A DNA stretch of 64,000 nucleotides from Actinopolymorpha sp. NPDC004070. Its GTDB lineage: Bacteria > Actinomycetota > Actinomycetes > Propionibacteriales > Actinopolymorphaceae. The stretch is from the NCBI RefSeq assembly GCF_040610475.1, contig NZ_JBEXMJ010000012.1, positions 1 to 64,000 on the forward strand, given 5' to 3'. Numbering within the stretch: position 1 is the first letter of the stretch; each line of letters begins with the position of its first letter. The notes beneath the pieces were generated by a model, which did no database searches, had not been told where the DNA came from, and saw only the letters and a list, made by a program, of their open reading frames with translations. Of this stretch, positions 25,616-34,696 are shown in pieces. The position numbers and the translations under genes were made by a program.

Positions 25616-26865
25616 TGGATCTCCTGCGCTTCGCCACGGCGGGCAGCGTCGACGACGGCAAGAGCACCCTGATCGGGCGCCTGCTCTACGACTCCAAGGC
25701 GATCTTCGAGGACCAGTTGGAGTCCGTCGAACGCACCAGCCGCGACCGGGGGTTCGAGTACACCAACCTCGCGCTGCTGACCGACGGCCTGCGCGCCGAG
25801 CGTGAACAGGGCATCACCATCGACGTGGCGTACCGCTACTTCGCCACTCCCAACCGCAAGTTCATCATCGCCGACACCCCTGGGCACATCCAGTACACCC
25901 GCAACATGGTGACCGGCGCCTCCAACGCCGACCTCGCCCTGGTACTGGTCGACGCGCGCAACGGCCTGGTCGAGCAGACCCGCCGGCACGCGTTCCTGGT
26001 CTCGCTGCTGCGGGTGCCGCACCTGGTGGTCTGCGTCAACAAGATGGACCTGGTCGACTACGACCAGGAGGTGTACGAACGCATCCGGCAGGAGTTCCTG
26101 GGCTTCGCCACCAAGCTGTCGACTCCCGACCTTCAGGTGATCCCGATCTCCGCGCTCGCCGGTGACAACGTCGTCGAGCGGTCGACCAACATGCCGTGGT
26201 ACGACGGCCCGTCGCTGCTGCACCACCTGGAGAACATCCACGTCGCCAGCGACCGCAACCTCCAGGACCCCAGGCTGCCGGTGCAGTACGTCATCCGTCC
26301 GCACTCCGACGACTACCACGACTACCGCGGGTACGCCGGTCAGGTCGTCGGCGGGGTGCTCAAGCCGGGTGACGAGGTGATGGTGCTGCCGTCGGGGATG
26401 ACCTCGCGGATCAAGCGCATCGACACCGCCGACGGCCCGGTCGAGGAGGCGTTCTCGCCGATGTCGGTGACGGTGCTGCTCGAGGACGATCTCGACGTCT
26501 CCCGCGGCGACATGATCTGCCGTCCGAACAACAAGCCGACGGTCGCGCAGAACCTCAGCGCGATGGTCAGCTGGATGACCGACACGCCACTGAAGCCGGG
26601 GCAGCGGATCTACGTCAAGCACACCACCCGCACCGCGCGGGCGATCGTCAAGAAGCTGCACTACCGGCTCGACGTCAACACCCTGCACCGCGACGAGAGC
26701 GCCGACCAGTTGGGGCTCAACGAGATCGGGCGGGTCGACCTGCGGGTGGCCCAGCCGTTGTTCGTCGACGACTACGCGCGCAACCGGCAGACGGGGGGCT
26801 TCGTCCTCGTCGACGAGGCCACCAACGTCACCGTGGGCGCCGGCATGGTGATGAACGCCGACTAG
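25615..26865 (+). CDS. cysN: Sulfate adenylyltransferase subunit 1
   Basis: A 416-residue GTPase subunit of ATP sulfurylase. G1 is GSVDDGKSTLIGRLLYD (residues 9-25), the DTPGHIQYTRNM and VNKMDLVD motifs follow, then beta-barrel domains. It ends near residue 416 without the APS-kinase (CysC) domain fused in some CysN/NodQ proteins, and no cysC or cysH is in the window. GTG start overlaps the cysD stop. It supplies APS for reduction or for PAPS-dependent sulfation. Confidence 0.96.
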   Translation: MDLLRFATAGSVDDGKSTLIGRLLYDSKAIFEDQLESVERTSRDRGFEYTNLALLTDGLRAEREQGITIDVAYRYFATPNRKFIIADTPGHIQYTRNMVTGASNADLALVLVDARNGLVEQTRRHAFLVSLLRVPHLVVCVNKMDLVDYDQEVYERIRQEFLGFATKLSTPDLQVIPISALAGDNVVERSTNMPWYDGPSLLHHLENIHVASDRNLQDPRLPVQYVIRPHSDDYHDYRGYAGQVVGGVLKPGDEVMVLPSGMTSRIKRIDTADGPVEEAFSPMSVTVLLEDDLDVSRGDMICRPNNKPTVAQNLSAMVSWMTDTPLKPGQRIYVKHTTRTARAIVKKLHYRLDVNTLHRDESADQLGLNEIGRVDLRVAQPLFVDDYARNRQTGGFVLVDEATNVTVGAGMVMNAD

Positions 26866-26882
26866 ATCCGCCCCGCGGGTCA

Positions 26883-26941
26883 GGGCCGAGCGGGTGCTTC
26901 TACGAGGCCGCGCTCGGCCCGGATTCTTCCGCGGAAGAATC
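26883..26941. terminator. Two inverted repeats between convergent cysN and kbl
   Basis: GGGCCGAGC (26883-26891) pairs with GCTCGGCCC (26912-26920) around a 20-nt loop. A perfect 20-bp palindrome follows at once (26922-26941, GATTCTTCCG and its complement). Placed between convergent genes, they probably stop transcription from both sides; the second could also be a protein site. Confidence 0.7.
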
Positions 26942-26950
26942 GAGCGCGCC

Positions 26951-28141
26951 CTAGCCGACCTTGTCCCGGGCCTGGGCGAAGGCGGCGGCCGCGTGCTCGA
27001 GGTCCTCGCGGGTGTGCGCGGCCGAGACCTGCGTACGGATCCGGGCCGTCCCGTGCGGCACGACGGGGTAGGAGAACGCCGTCACGTACACACCGAGGTC
27101 CAGCAGAGCCGCCGCCATCTTCCCCGCAAGGACGGCGTCCCCGAACATCACCGGGATGATCGGGTGCTCGCCCGGGAGCACGTCGAACCCCTCGTCCTCC
27201 AGCCGCTGCCGGAAGAACGCGGTGTTGTCGCGCAGCCGCTGCCGCAGCTCGTCGGAGGAGTCCAGCAGGTCGAAGACCGCGATCGAGGCGGCCGCGATCG
27301 CCGGGGCCAGGGAGTTGGAGAAGAGGTACGGCCGGGACCGCTGCCGCAGCAGCTCGACGATCTCGGCCCGGGCGCTGGTGTAGCCGCCGCTGGCACCGCC
27401 GAGCGCCTTGCCCAGCGTGCCGGTGAGGATGTCCACCCGGTCGGCCACGCCGTGCAGTTCCGGCGTACCCCGGCCGTGCTCGCCGACGAAGCCCACCGCA
27501 TGGGAGTCGTCGACCATCACCAGCGCACCGTAGGTGTCGGCGAGGTCGCAGATCTCCCGCAGCGGCGCGAGGTAGCCGTCCATGGAGAAGACGCCGTCGG
27601 TGGCGACCATCTTGAACCGCGCGTCCGAGGCGTCCTTCAGCTGCGCCTCGAGGTCGGCCATGTCGCGGTTGCGGTAGCGGAACCGGCGGGCCTTGCACAG
27701 GCGTACGCCGTCGATGATGCTCGCGTGGTTGAGGGCGTCGGAGATGATCGCGTCCTCCGGGCCGAGCAGCGTCTCGAACAGCCCCGCGTTGGCGTCGAAG
27801 CAGGAGCTGTAGAGGATCGTGTCGTCGGTGCCGAGGAACGCCGAGATGCGGTTCTCCAGCCGCTTGTGCAGCTCCTGGGTCCCGCAGATGAACCGCACCG
27901 ACGCCATCCCGAAGCCCCACTCGTCCAGGCCCGCCTTCGCCGCGGCGATGAGGTCGGGGTGGTCGGCGAGCCCGAGGTAGTTGTTGGCGCACAGGTTGAG
28001 GACCCGCTGGCCGCCGGCGACGCCGACGTTGGCGTTCTGCGGCGTGGTGAGCGGGCGCTCGTCCTTGGCGAGCCCGGCCGCCCGGATCTCCGCGAGCTGG
28101 GTCCGCAGGTGTTCGCGCATCGTGTCGGCCATGTCAGCCAC
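26951..28141 (-). CDS. kbl: 2-amino-3-ketobutyrate CoA ligase (glycine C-acetyltransferase)
   Basis: A 396-residue PLP enzyme of the alpha-oxoamine synthase family that cleaves 2-amino-3-oxobutyrate with CoA to glycine and acetyl-CoA. It has [40 protein letters not shown] and [14 protein letters not shown] with the PLP Lys; the C-terminal [15 protein letters not shown] motif is typical of Kbl. GTG 28141 has GGAAGGA upstream. It lies 16 bases after tdh, whose product it uses. Confidence 0.95.
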   Translation of the reverse strand: MADMADTMREHLRTQLAEIRAAGLAKDERPLTTPQNANVGVAGGQRVLNLCANNYLGLADHPDLIAAAKAGLDEWGFGMASVRFICGTQELHKRLENRISAFLGTDDTILYSSCFDANAGLFETLLGPEDAIISDALNHASIIDGVRLCKARRFRYRNRDMADLEAQLKDASDARFKMVATDGVFSMDGYLAPLREICDLADTYGALVMVDDSHAVGFVGEHGRGTPELHGVADRVDILTGTLGKALGGASGGYTSARAEIVELLRQRSRPYLFSNSLAPAIAAASIAVFDLLDSSDELRQRLRDNTAFFRQRLEDEGFDVLPGEHPIIPVMFGDAVLAGKMAAALLDLGVYVTAFSYPVVPHGTARIRTQVSAAHTREDLEHAAAAFAQARDKVG

Positions 28142-28157
28142 GTCCGTCCTTCCGGGG

Positions 28158-29204
28158 TCAGCTCCCCGCCGGTGGGTCCTGTCTCCAGTCGAGGATCACT
28201 TTGCCGCAGTTGCCGTCGCGCAGGGTCGCGAAGGCCTGTTCGTACTCGGTGACCGGGAACCGGTGGGTGACCACCGGTGAGATGTCCAGGCCCTCCTCGA
28301 CCAGCACCGACATCGCGTACCACGTCTCGTACATCTGCCGGCCGTAGATGCCCTGGATGGTCAGCATGGAGAGTACGACCCGGCTCCAGTCGATGCTGAT
28401 CGGCCCGGACGCCAGCCCGAGGACCGCGATCCGGCCGCCGTGGGACATCGAGTCGACCATGGACGGGAGTGCGCTCGGGTGCCCGGACATCTCCAGCCCG
28501 ACGTCGAAGCCCTCCTTCATGCCGAGCTCGGCCTGAACCTGCGGGAGGGTGGTACGGGAGACGTCGACGGCCGCGGTGACGCCCACCTCGCGGGCGAGAT
28601 CGAGGCGGTACGGGTTGACGTCGGTGATCACCACGTGGCGCGCGCCGGCGTGCCGGACGACGGCCGCCGCCATCAGGCCGATCGGGCCGGCGCCGGTGAT
28701 CAGGACGTCCTCGTTGACCACCGGGAACGCCAGCGCGGTGTGCACGGCGTTGCCGAACGGGTCGAAGATCGTGGCCACGTCGAGGTTGATGTCGGCCGGG
28801 TGCTTCCACAGGTTGCCGGCCGGCAGGGTGAGGCGGTCGGCGAACGCGCCGGCCCGGGAGATCCCCACCCCCTGGGTGTGCGCGCACAGGTGCCGCCGGC
28901 CGGCCATGCAGTTGCGGCAGCGACCGCACACCAGGTGACCCTCGCCGCTCACCAGATCACCGACGGCCACCCGGTCCACTCCGGCGCCGACCTCGATCAC
29001 CCGGCCGACGAACTCGTGCCCCACCACCAGGGGGACGGGCACGTGGGTACGGGCCCAGTCGTCCCAGTTCAGGATGTGCTGATCGGTGCCGCAGATGCCG
29101 GTCTGGAGAATCTGCACGAGCGCCTCGCCGGTACCCGGCTCGGGTTCGGGGACCTCCTCCAGCCACAGTCCGGGCTCGGCCTTGGCCTTCACGAGCGCGC
29201 GCAT
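28158..29204 (-). CDS. tdh: L-threonine 3-dehydrogenase
   Basis: A 348-residue zinc medium-chain dehydrogenase converting L-threonine to 2-amino-3-oxobutyrate with NAD+. Catalytic zinc ligands lie in GICGTDQHI and VVGHEFVGR, structural zinc ligands in the four-Cys [15 protein letters not shown], and the NAD fold in [25 protein letters not shown] matches Tdh closely. ATG 29204 follows a GGAGA. Pairing with kbl confirms threonine catabolism. Confidence 0.95.
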   Translation of the reverse strand: MRALVKAKAEPGLWLEEVPEPEPGTGEALVQILQTGICGTDQHILNWDDWARTHVPVPLVVGHEFVGRVIEVGAGVDRVAVGDLVSGEGHLVCGRCRNCMAGRRHLCAHTQGVGISRAGAFADRLTLPAGNLWKHPADINLDVATIFDPFGNAVHTALAFPVVNEDVLITGAGPIGLMAAAVVRHAGARHVVITDVNPYRLDLAREVGVTAAVDVSRTTLPQVQAELGMKEGFDVGLEMSGHPSALPSMVDSMSHGGRIAVLGLASGPISIDWSRVVLSMLTIQGIYGRQMYETWYAMSVLVEEGLDISPVVTHRFPVTEYEQAFATLRDGNCGKVILDWRQDPPAGS

Positions 29205-29297
29205 CGCATGTCTCCGCTGCTGGTGGGTCGTCCCGGTGTGGTGGCCGGGGCCGGTCGCTGTCGGGCCGCGGCCGGGGTCGCCGGTCGGGCCCACCGG

Positions 29298-29870
29298 TCA
29301 GGGCCGCCGCCCGACCAGAGCGATCAGTTGGTCCTGAATGTCGTCGGAGGCGGTACGGACCGGCGGCGCGAGCATACTGCTGCCCTCCCACTGGGGTACC
29401 CGCACCGAGGCGTACTCCCAGACGTGCCGCACCGCGCGGGGGTCCAGCCGGTCGTCCAGGCCGGCGCCCCGAGCGAGATCCCAGGCGTGCACCACGAGGT
29501 CGGTCAGCATCTGCTCGGCGTACTCCTGCGCCGGGGCGTCGCCGAACGACAGGTGGACGGTGTCGTCGTCCCTCGCCTGCTCCCACGCCGCCAGCGAGGC
29601 GGTGATGGCGGCGTCCCAGGCGGCGACAGGGTCCTCGCCCAGGACGTCCCCGTCGTAGCGGTCGCCCACCTGCTCGACGGTCTCGCCGCGAAGCAGGTGC
29701 GGCGCCCACAGGTGTTCGGCGACCAGATGGTTGACCAGGTCGTGCACCGACCATTCCGTGCAGGGGGTGGGCGCGGTCCAGCCGTCGGGGGGTACGCCGT
29801 GCACCCGGGCGCCGAATTCGCGGGCCGCCGTGGGGATCAGAGTCCGGGCGGAACCTTGGGTCATCGTCAT
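29298..29870 (-). CDS. TIGR03086-type (mycothiol maleylpyruvate isomerase-like) protein
   Basis: A 190-residue actinobacterial protein of the DinB-like/MDMPI N-terminal superfamily. PTPCTEWSVHDLVNHLVAEH carries the first metal-binding His region, and LTDLVVHAWDLARGAG the second, a pattern typical of the TIGR03086 group thought to use mycothiol. The exact reaction is unknown. ATG 29870 has GGGAGG eight bases upstream. It may be cotranscribed with tdh-kbl (93-bp gap), though a functional link is not obvious. Confidence 0.8.
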   Translation of the reverse strand: MTMTQGSARTLIPTAAREFGARVHGVPPDGWTAPTPCTEWSVHDLVNHLVAEHLWAPHLLRGETVEQVGDRYDGDVLGEDPVAAWDAAITASLAAWEQARDDDTVHLSFGDAPAQEYAEQMLTDLVVHAWDLARGAGLDDRLDPRAVRHVWEYASVRVPQWEGSSMLAPPVRTASDDIQDQLIALVGRRP

Positions 29871-29915
29871 CGAAGCGACCTCCCGGTGACGCTGGCGGGT
29901 CGGACGACTAACTGA

Positions 29916-29927
29916 TAGCGTTCGAAC
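29916..29927 (+). promoter_or_regulatory. -10 box of leaderless promoter
   Basis: TAGCGT at 29916-29921, six bases before the ATG at 29928; no Shine-Dalgarno. This supports the short hypothetical gene being real. Confidence 0.55.
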
Positions 29928-30305
29928 ATGCTTTCGAATGCCTCTCGCGTGTCGTCGGGCGGGCTCGACGAGATCGACGCGGTAGCCCTCGGCCAGGCCG
30001 GCCTGCAGGCTCTGGCGCTCGCCGGCACGGCAATCCTCGCACGCTATGTGACCACCGAAAGTGACGCTGACGGAATGGCCGAACTCGAAGGGGTGGTTCC
30101 GCGCCCACAGTGGACCATCCTGATGCGGGCGATCAGCGCGTTCTCCGAGCCGGCGCCGGCCGACGGTGCGGGCCCGGGAGAGTTCGGGGAGTCCGACCCG
30201 GGCGACCGGCAGGCGGCGGCGCTCACCGCCATGTGCCGGCGCGCCCGGACCACGCTGACCAGGGAGCACCAGATGGCGCCCCGGCGCAACCAGGGCCTGT
30301 CCTGA
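29928..30305 (+). CDS. Hypothetical protein, 125 aa
   Basis: I do not recognise the family. The protein starts with a Leu/Ala-rich half (VALGQAGLQALALAGTAILARYV) that looks helical, has a central acidic/Gly/Pro stretch and a basic tail (CRRARTTLTREHQMAPRRNQG). No signal peptide or clear membrane span. The TANNNT box six bases before its ATG and good codon-position GC support expression. It converges with the serine hydrolase gene with a gap of seven bases. Confidence 0.55.
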   Translation: MLSNASRVSSGGLDEIDAVALGQAGLQALALAGTAILARYVTTESDADGMAELEGVVPRPQWTILMRAISAFSEPAPADGAGPGEFGESDPGDRQAAALTAMCRRARTTLTREHQMAPRRNQGLS

Positions 30306-30312
30306 TGCGGGT

Positions 30313-31764
30313 TCACTCGCCGTCCGTGCCGCCGTTCGGGCCGGACCCGGTCCACCCGGCCGGGTGCACGCCACCCGGGATCGGGGCGCCGAGGTCGTAC
30401 GGCTGCCGGCTGTACACGAACGTCGCGATGTCCAGGTGGGTCACCCGCCCGTCCGGACCACGGCCCACCCGCAGCGTCTCCCCGGCGTAGTAGCCGTCCA
30501 GGCCGGTCCAGGTGCCGTCGGCGTTCGGCCGGAACCGCGAGGCTCGGCCGCCCTCGCCGAGGGGGCGCAGGTCGAGCATCCCGTCCCGCCCGGCACGCAG
30601 GGCCGACGCCATCGGGCCCCAGTACCACGGCCCCACCAGGTCCAGCGTCCCCTCGGGCAGTTCCGGCACCGGCGTCCACTCCGGCGCCATCCGCGGCTCG
30701 CGCGTCTCCACCACGTCGATCAGGTCCGCCACCAGGCCGAGCGGCCGCAGGCCCGAGGTCGTGTTGGCCAGGCAGACGCCGCCGAGGTTCTGGTCGACGT
30801 CGACGTACAACCCGGCGAGGAAGCCCGGCATCGAGCCGCCGTGGCCGACGAGGGTGCGCTCACCGACCCGCAGCACCTGCCAGCCGAGGCCGTAGCCCGC
30901 GGTCCAGGTCGGCGCCTGCTCCACCGCGTGCGGCTCGCGCATCTCCGCCAGCGTGTCCGGGCTGAGCACGCCGCCGGTGTCCCCGGCCACGAACGCCGCC
31001 CACCGGGCCAGGTCCGCGACCGTCGACCACAGCTGCCCGGCCGGTGCCATCGCGCCCGCGTCGTGGTCGGGTTCGGGGAGTACGACGTCCGCCCACGGGT
31101 GGACGGCGAACCCGGAGGCGTGCGGTTGCTGCGGTGAGTACGTCGTACGGCGGAGCTCCAGCGGCTCCAGCACCTCGGTCCGCAGCGCCTCCCACCACGA
31201 GCAGCCGCGGTGCCGGGCGACGACCTCGCCGAGCACGCCGAAGCCGAGATTGGAGTAGTGGTAGCGGCGGCCGGCCCGGTGCCTCGCGGTCCCGCCGTCC
31301 AGCGTCTCCGCGAGCCCGGGCCACTCCGCTCCCGGCGTGCGCTCCCACCAGGGCCCGTTCGTCTCCGCCTGCAGGCCGGACACGTGGGCGAGCAACTGCG
31401 CCAGGGTGCGGTCGCCGAACGGCGTACCCGGCACGTGCCGGTCGAGCGGGTCGGCGAAGTCCAGCCGCCCCTCGTCGCGCAGCCGGGCAACGAGCACGGC
31501 GGTGAACGTCTTGCTGATCGACCCGATCCGCGACTGCGTGTCGGCGTCCGGGCGGCTGCCGCCCACCCGGCCGCGCCCGCCGCTCCAGGCGAGCATTCCG
31601 TCACGCATCACGCCTGCGGTGAGGGCGGGGATCCGGCCGGCGGACTGCTCCTGGGCGACCCGGCGCAGCAGCTCCGCTCCGGTCTCCGGCCGTACCGGCC
31701 CCGGCTGCCCTGATTGCCCTGACTGCCCGGTTGGGACGGACTCGAGAACTCGACGCTGTGGCAT
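30313..31764 (-). CDS. Serine hydrolase, beta-lactamase/peptidase S12 family
   Basis: A 483-residue penicillin-binding-protein-like hydrolase. The SxxK catalytic motif is SISK (near residue 83), the Tyr motif is HYSNLGFG and the third motif is HGG in VGHGGSMPGF. An extra C-terminal domain of about 120 residues (LVGPWYWGP onward) is usual in S12-type esterases. No signal peptide is visible, so it is probably cytoplasmic and could be an esterase or peptidase. A leaderless promoter lies directly upstream, back to back with that of purF. Confidence 0.88.
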   Translation of the reverse strand: MPQRRVLESVPTGQSGQSGQPGPVRPETGAELLRRVAQEQSAGRIPALTAGVMRDGMLAWSGGRGRVGGSRPDADTQSRIGSISKTFTAVLVARLRDEGRLDFADPLDRHVPGTPFGDRTLAQLLAHVSGLQAETNGPWWERTPGAEWPGLAETLDGGTARHRAGRRYHYSNLGFGVLGEVVARHRGCSWWEALRTEVLEPLELRRTTYSPQQPHASGFAVHPWADVVLPEPDHDAGAMAPAGQLWSTVADLARWAAFVAGDTGGVLSPDTLAEMREPHAVEQAPTWTAGYGLGWQVLRVGERTLVGHGGSMPGFLAGLYVDVDQNLGGVCLANTTSGLRPLGLVADLIDVVETREPRMAPEWTPVPELPEGTLDLVGPWYWGPMASALRAGRDGMLDLRPLGEGGRASRFRPNADGTWTGLDGYYAGETLRVGRGPDGRVTHLDIATFVYSRQPYDLGAPIPGGVHPAGWTGSGPNGGTDGE

Positions 31765-31776
31765 CCGCCCAGGTTA
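31765..31776 (-). promoter_or_regulatory. -10 box of leaderless promoter (minus strand)
   Basis: On the minus strand TAACCT (31776-31771) is followed by six bases and the ATG at 31764. It lies 47 bases from the divergent purF -10 box. Confidence 0.55.
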
Positions 31777-31822
31777 TGGCGGCCGGACGTACGCCCCGCG
31801 CGGGCCGCTCGGGAGGCCTGGT

Positions 31823-31834
31823 TACACTCGAACC
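31823..31834 (+). promoter_or_regulatory. -10 box of leaderless purF promoter
   Basis: TACACT at 31823-31828, six bases before GTG 31835; no ribosome-binding site is present. Confidence 0.6.
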
Positions 31835-33325
31835 GTGCCGGGCGGCGACGGACTGCTCTCATTCGACCTTCATCCCGACGACAAGACCCCCAAGGATGCC
31901 TGTGGCGTCTTCGGGGTCTGGGCGCCCGGGGAGGAGGTCGCGAAGCTTACCTATTTCGGGCTCTACGCCCTGCAGCACCGCGGCCAGGAATCAGCGGGCA
32001 TCGCGGTCAGCAACGGGCAGCAGGTGCTCGTCTACAAGGACATGGGCCTGGTCTCCCAGGTGTTCGACGAGGCGATCCTCGAGTCGCTCGTCGGGCACCT
32101 CGCGGTCGGCCACTGCCGTTACTCCACGACCGGTGCGAGCGTGTGGGCCAACGCCCAGCCGACGTTCCGGTCGACGAGCGCGGGCGGGCTGGCCCTGGCC
32201 CACAACGGGAACCTCACCAACAGCGCCGACCTGGTCGAACTCGCCGCGAAACGGGCGGCCGAGGCCGATCTCGCCGAGTCGCCGGGTGACCGGAGCTCGA
32301 CCAACGACACCACCCTGATCACCCGGCTGCTCGCCACCTACCCCGACCGCTCGCTGCTGGACGCGGCGCAGGCGGTGTGCGCGGAGCTGCGGGGTGCCTT
32401 CTCGCTGGTGTTCATGGACGAGGAGACGCTGTACGCCGCCCGCGACCCGCAGGGCATCCGCCCGCTGGTGATCGGCCGGCTGGGAGCCGGCTGGGTGGTG
32501 GCCAGCGAGAACGCCGCCCTGGACATCGTGGGTGCCGAGTTCGTACGCGAGGTGGAGCCGGGCGAGCTGGTCGCGCTGGACGGCGACGGCGTACGCACCC
32601 GGCGGTTCGCCCCGGCCGAGCCCAAGGGCTGCCTGTTCGAGTTCGTCTACCTCTCCCGCCCCGACACCAAGATCTCCGGCCGCTCGGTGCACGAGACCCG
32701 GGTCGAGGTCGGACGCCGCCTCGCCAGGGACTTCCCGGTCGAGGCCGACCTGGTGATCCCGGTGCCGGAGTCGGCGACGCCGGGCGCCATCGGGTACGCC
32801 GAGGAGAGCGGCATCCCCTACGGCCACGGCCTGGTCAAGAACAGCTACGTCGGCCGCACCTTCATCCAGCCCAGCCAGACGCTGCGCCAGCTCGGCATCC
32901 GGCTCAAGTACAACCCGCTGCGCGAGGTCATCGAGGGCAGGCGCCTGGTGATGGTGGACGACTCGATCGTGCGCGGCAACACCCAGCGGGCCCTCGTCCG
33001 GATGCTCCGTGAGGCCGGTGCCGCCGAGGTGCACGTCCGGATCGCCAGCCCCCCGGTGAAGTGGCCCTGCTTCTACGGCATCGACTTCGCCTCCCCCAAG
33101 GAGCTGATCGCGGCCGAGCAGACCGTGGACGAGATCTGCGCGTCGATCGGCGCGGACTCCATCGGCTTCATCTCCCTGGACTCGTTGACCGAGGCGAGCG
33201 GCGTGCCCGCCGACCGGTTGTGCCGGGCCTGCTTCGACGGCAGCTACCCGGTGCCGATCCCCGAGGCGGCCAGCCGGCACGGCAAGTTCCAGCTCGAGGT
33301 CGTCGGCCCGCCCGCGGGCAACTGA
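31835..33325 (+). CDS. purF: Amidophosphoribosyltransferase
   Basis: A 496-residue enzyme for the first step of purine synthesis: PRPP plus glutamine to phosphoribosylamine. Residues 1-22 form a propeptide; Cys23 in DACGVFGVW becomes the N-terminal glutaminase nucleophile after cleavage. The PRPP loop is VMVDDSIVRGNT. Cysteines in KGCLFEF, WPCFYGI and LCRACFDG match the four [4Fe-4S] ligands of the Bacillus-type enzyme. GTG 31835 is chosen from the adjacent TANNNT box. purM follows after 59 bp. Confidence 0.96.
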   Translation: MPGGDGLLSFDLHPDDKTPKDACGVFGVWAPGEEVAKLTYFGLYALQHRGQESAGIAVSNGQQVLVYKDMGLVSQVFDEAILESLVGHLAVGHCRYSTTGASVWANAQPTFRSTSAGGLALAHNGNLTNSADLVELAAKRAAEADLAESPGDRSSTNDTTLITRLLATYPDRSLLDAAQAVCAELRGAFSLVFMDEETLYAARDPQGIRPLVIGRLGAGWVVASENAALDIVGAEFVREVEPGELVALDGDGVRTRRFAPAEPKGCLFEFVYLSRPDTKISGRSVHETRVEVGRRLARDFPVEADLVIPVPESATPGAIGYAEESGIPYGHGLVKNSYVGRTFIQPSQTLRQLGIRLKYNPLREVIEGRRLVMVDDSIVRGNTQRALVRMLREAGAAEVHVRIASPPVKWPCFYGIDFASPKELIAAEQTVDEICASIGADSIGFISLDSLTEASGVPADRLCRACFDGSYPVPIPEAASRHGKFQLEVVGPPAGN

Positions 33326-33384
33326 CGCGAGCCGTCCGCCCACGTCTCGTACGTGAGCCGCATCCACCGAAAGGACACCGACCA

Positions 33385-34467
33385 GTGACCCAGTCCGCAG
33401 AATCCGACCGCGGGCAGACCTCGGGGGCTTCCTACGCCGCGGCCGGTGTCGACATCGAGGCCGGTGACCGCGCCGTCAGCCTGATGCGTACCTGGGTGGA
33501 GAAGACCCGGCGACCGGAGGTCGTCGGCGGGGTGGGCGGCTTCGCCGGGCTCTTCGACGCCTCGGCGCTGCGCAACTACCGGCGGCCGCTGCTGGCGACC
33601 TCCACCGACGGGGTGGGTACGAAGGTCGCGATCGCCCAGGCCCTGGACAAGCACGACACGATCGGCTTCGACCTGGTGGGCATGCTGGTCGACGACCTGG
33701 TGGTGTGCGGTGCCGAGCCGCTGTTCCTGACCGACTACATCGCCTGCGGCAAGGTCGTGCCCGAACGCATCGCGGCCATCGTCAAGGGCATCGCCGAGGC
33801 CTGCGTGCACGCCGGCTGTGCCCTGGTGGGCGGGGAGACCGCCGAGCACCCGGGCCTGCTGTCGCCGGGGGAGTACGACGTGGCCGGCGCGACCACCGGG
33901 GTGGTGGAGGCCGACGAACTCCTCGGCCCGGACCGCGTACGCACCGGCGACGTCGTGGTGGCGATGGCCTCGTCCGGACTGCACTCCAACGGCTACTCGC
34001 TGGTCCGGCACGTGCTCGCGGCGGCCGGCCGCAACCTGTCCGAGCACGTGGACGACCTGGGCCGCACGCTCGGGGAGGAACTCCTGGAGCCGACCCGCGT
34101 CTACGCCAAGGACTGCCTGGCGCTCAACCGCGAGGTCGACGTACACGCGATGTCCCACATCACCGGTGGCGGGCTGGCGGCGAACGTCGCCCGGGTGCTG
34201 CCGGCGGACGTGGACGTCGAGATCGACCGTTCGACGTGGACTCCGCCGCGGATCTGCACCCTGGTCGGGGAGTGGGGCCAGGTCGAGCAGTCCGAACTCG
34301 AGCGGACGCTCAACATGGGTGTGGGCATGGTTGCCCTGGTGAACGCAGACGACGCCGATGCCGCGGTCGGCGTACTTGCCAACCGCGGCATCCACGCGTG
34401 GATCGCCGGGAGAGTGCTCGCAGGCGAGGGTTCAGCGCATCTCACGGGCAGCCACGGACAGAGCTGA
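33385..34467 (+). CDS. purM: Phosphoribosylformylglycinamidine cyclo-ligase
   Basis: A 360-residue AIR synthetase, the fifth step of purine synthesis, closing the imidazole ring with ATP. It shows YAAAGVDIEAGDRAV, STDGVGTKVAIA, the GGETAEHPGLL loop, SGLHSNGYSLVR and HITGGGLAANVARVLP in order, all PurM signatures. GTG 33385 has AAGGAC upstream. It follows purF as in other actinomycetes and converges with the DUF3073 gene. Confidence 0.96.
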   Translation: MTQSAESDRGQTSGASYAAAGVDIEAGDRAVSLMRTWVEKTRRPEVVGGVGGFAGLFDASALRNYRRPLLATSTDGVGTKVAIAQALDKHDTIGFDLVGMLVDDLVVCGAEPLFLTDYIACGKVVPERIAAIVKGIAEACVHAGCALVGGETAEHPGLLSPGEYDVAGATTGVVEADELLGPDRVRTGDVVVAMASSGLHSNGYSLVRHVLAAAGRNLSEHVDDLGRTLGEELLEPTRVYAKDCLALNREVDVHAMSHITGGGLAANVARVLPADVDVEIDRSTWTPPRICTLVGEWGQVEQSELERTLNMGVGMVALVNADDADAAVGVLANRGIHAWIAGRVLAGEGSAHLTGSHGQS

Positions 34468-34489
34468 CCGCACATGAAGTCGGCCGCGG

Positions 34490-34696
34490 TCAGCGGCGAC
34501 GTGCGATGCGATAGTCCTCGTCGGCCCCGTCTTCGTCAGGCTCGTCGGGGTCGTCCTGTTCGCCACGAACGTTGCCGTTCGCGCCCTCACGACTCGACAG
34601 CTCTCGCTGCAGCGCTTCGAGGTCGGTGTCGTGGGTGCGGTACTTCAGCTCCCGGGCGACCTTCGTCTGCTTGGCCTTAGCACGGCCGCGCCCCAT
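34490..34696 (-). CDS. DUF3073 family protein
   Basis: A 68-residue conserved actinobacterial protein. The basic N-terminus MGRGRAKAKQTKVARELKY and the acidic tail (DDPDEPDEDGADED) ending in YRIARRR are typical of DUF3073; function unknown. The charge split suggests nucleic-acid binding or ribosome association, which is inference. ATG 34696 follows GAGGGGG. It sits beside purM as in Streptomyces. Confidence 0.92.
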   Translation of the reverse strand: MGRGRAKAKQTKVARELKYRTHDTDLEALQRELSSREGANGNVRGEQDDPDEPDEDGADEDYRIARRR

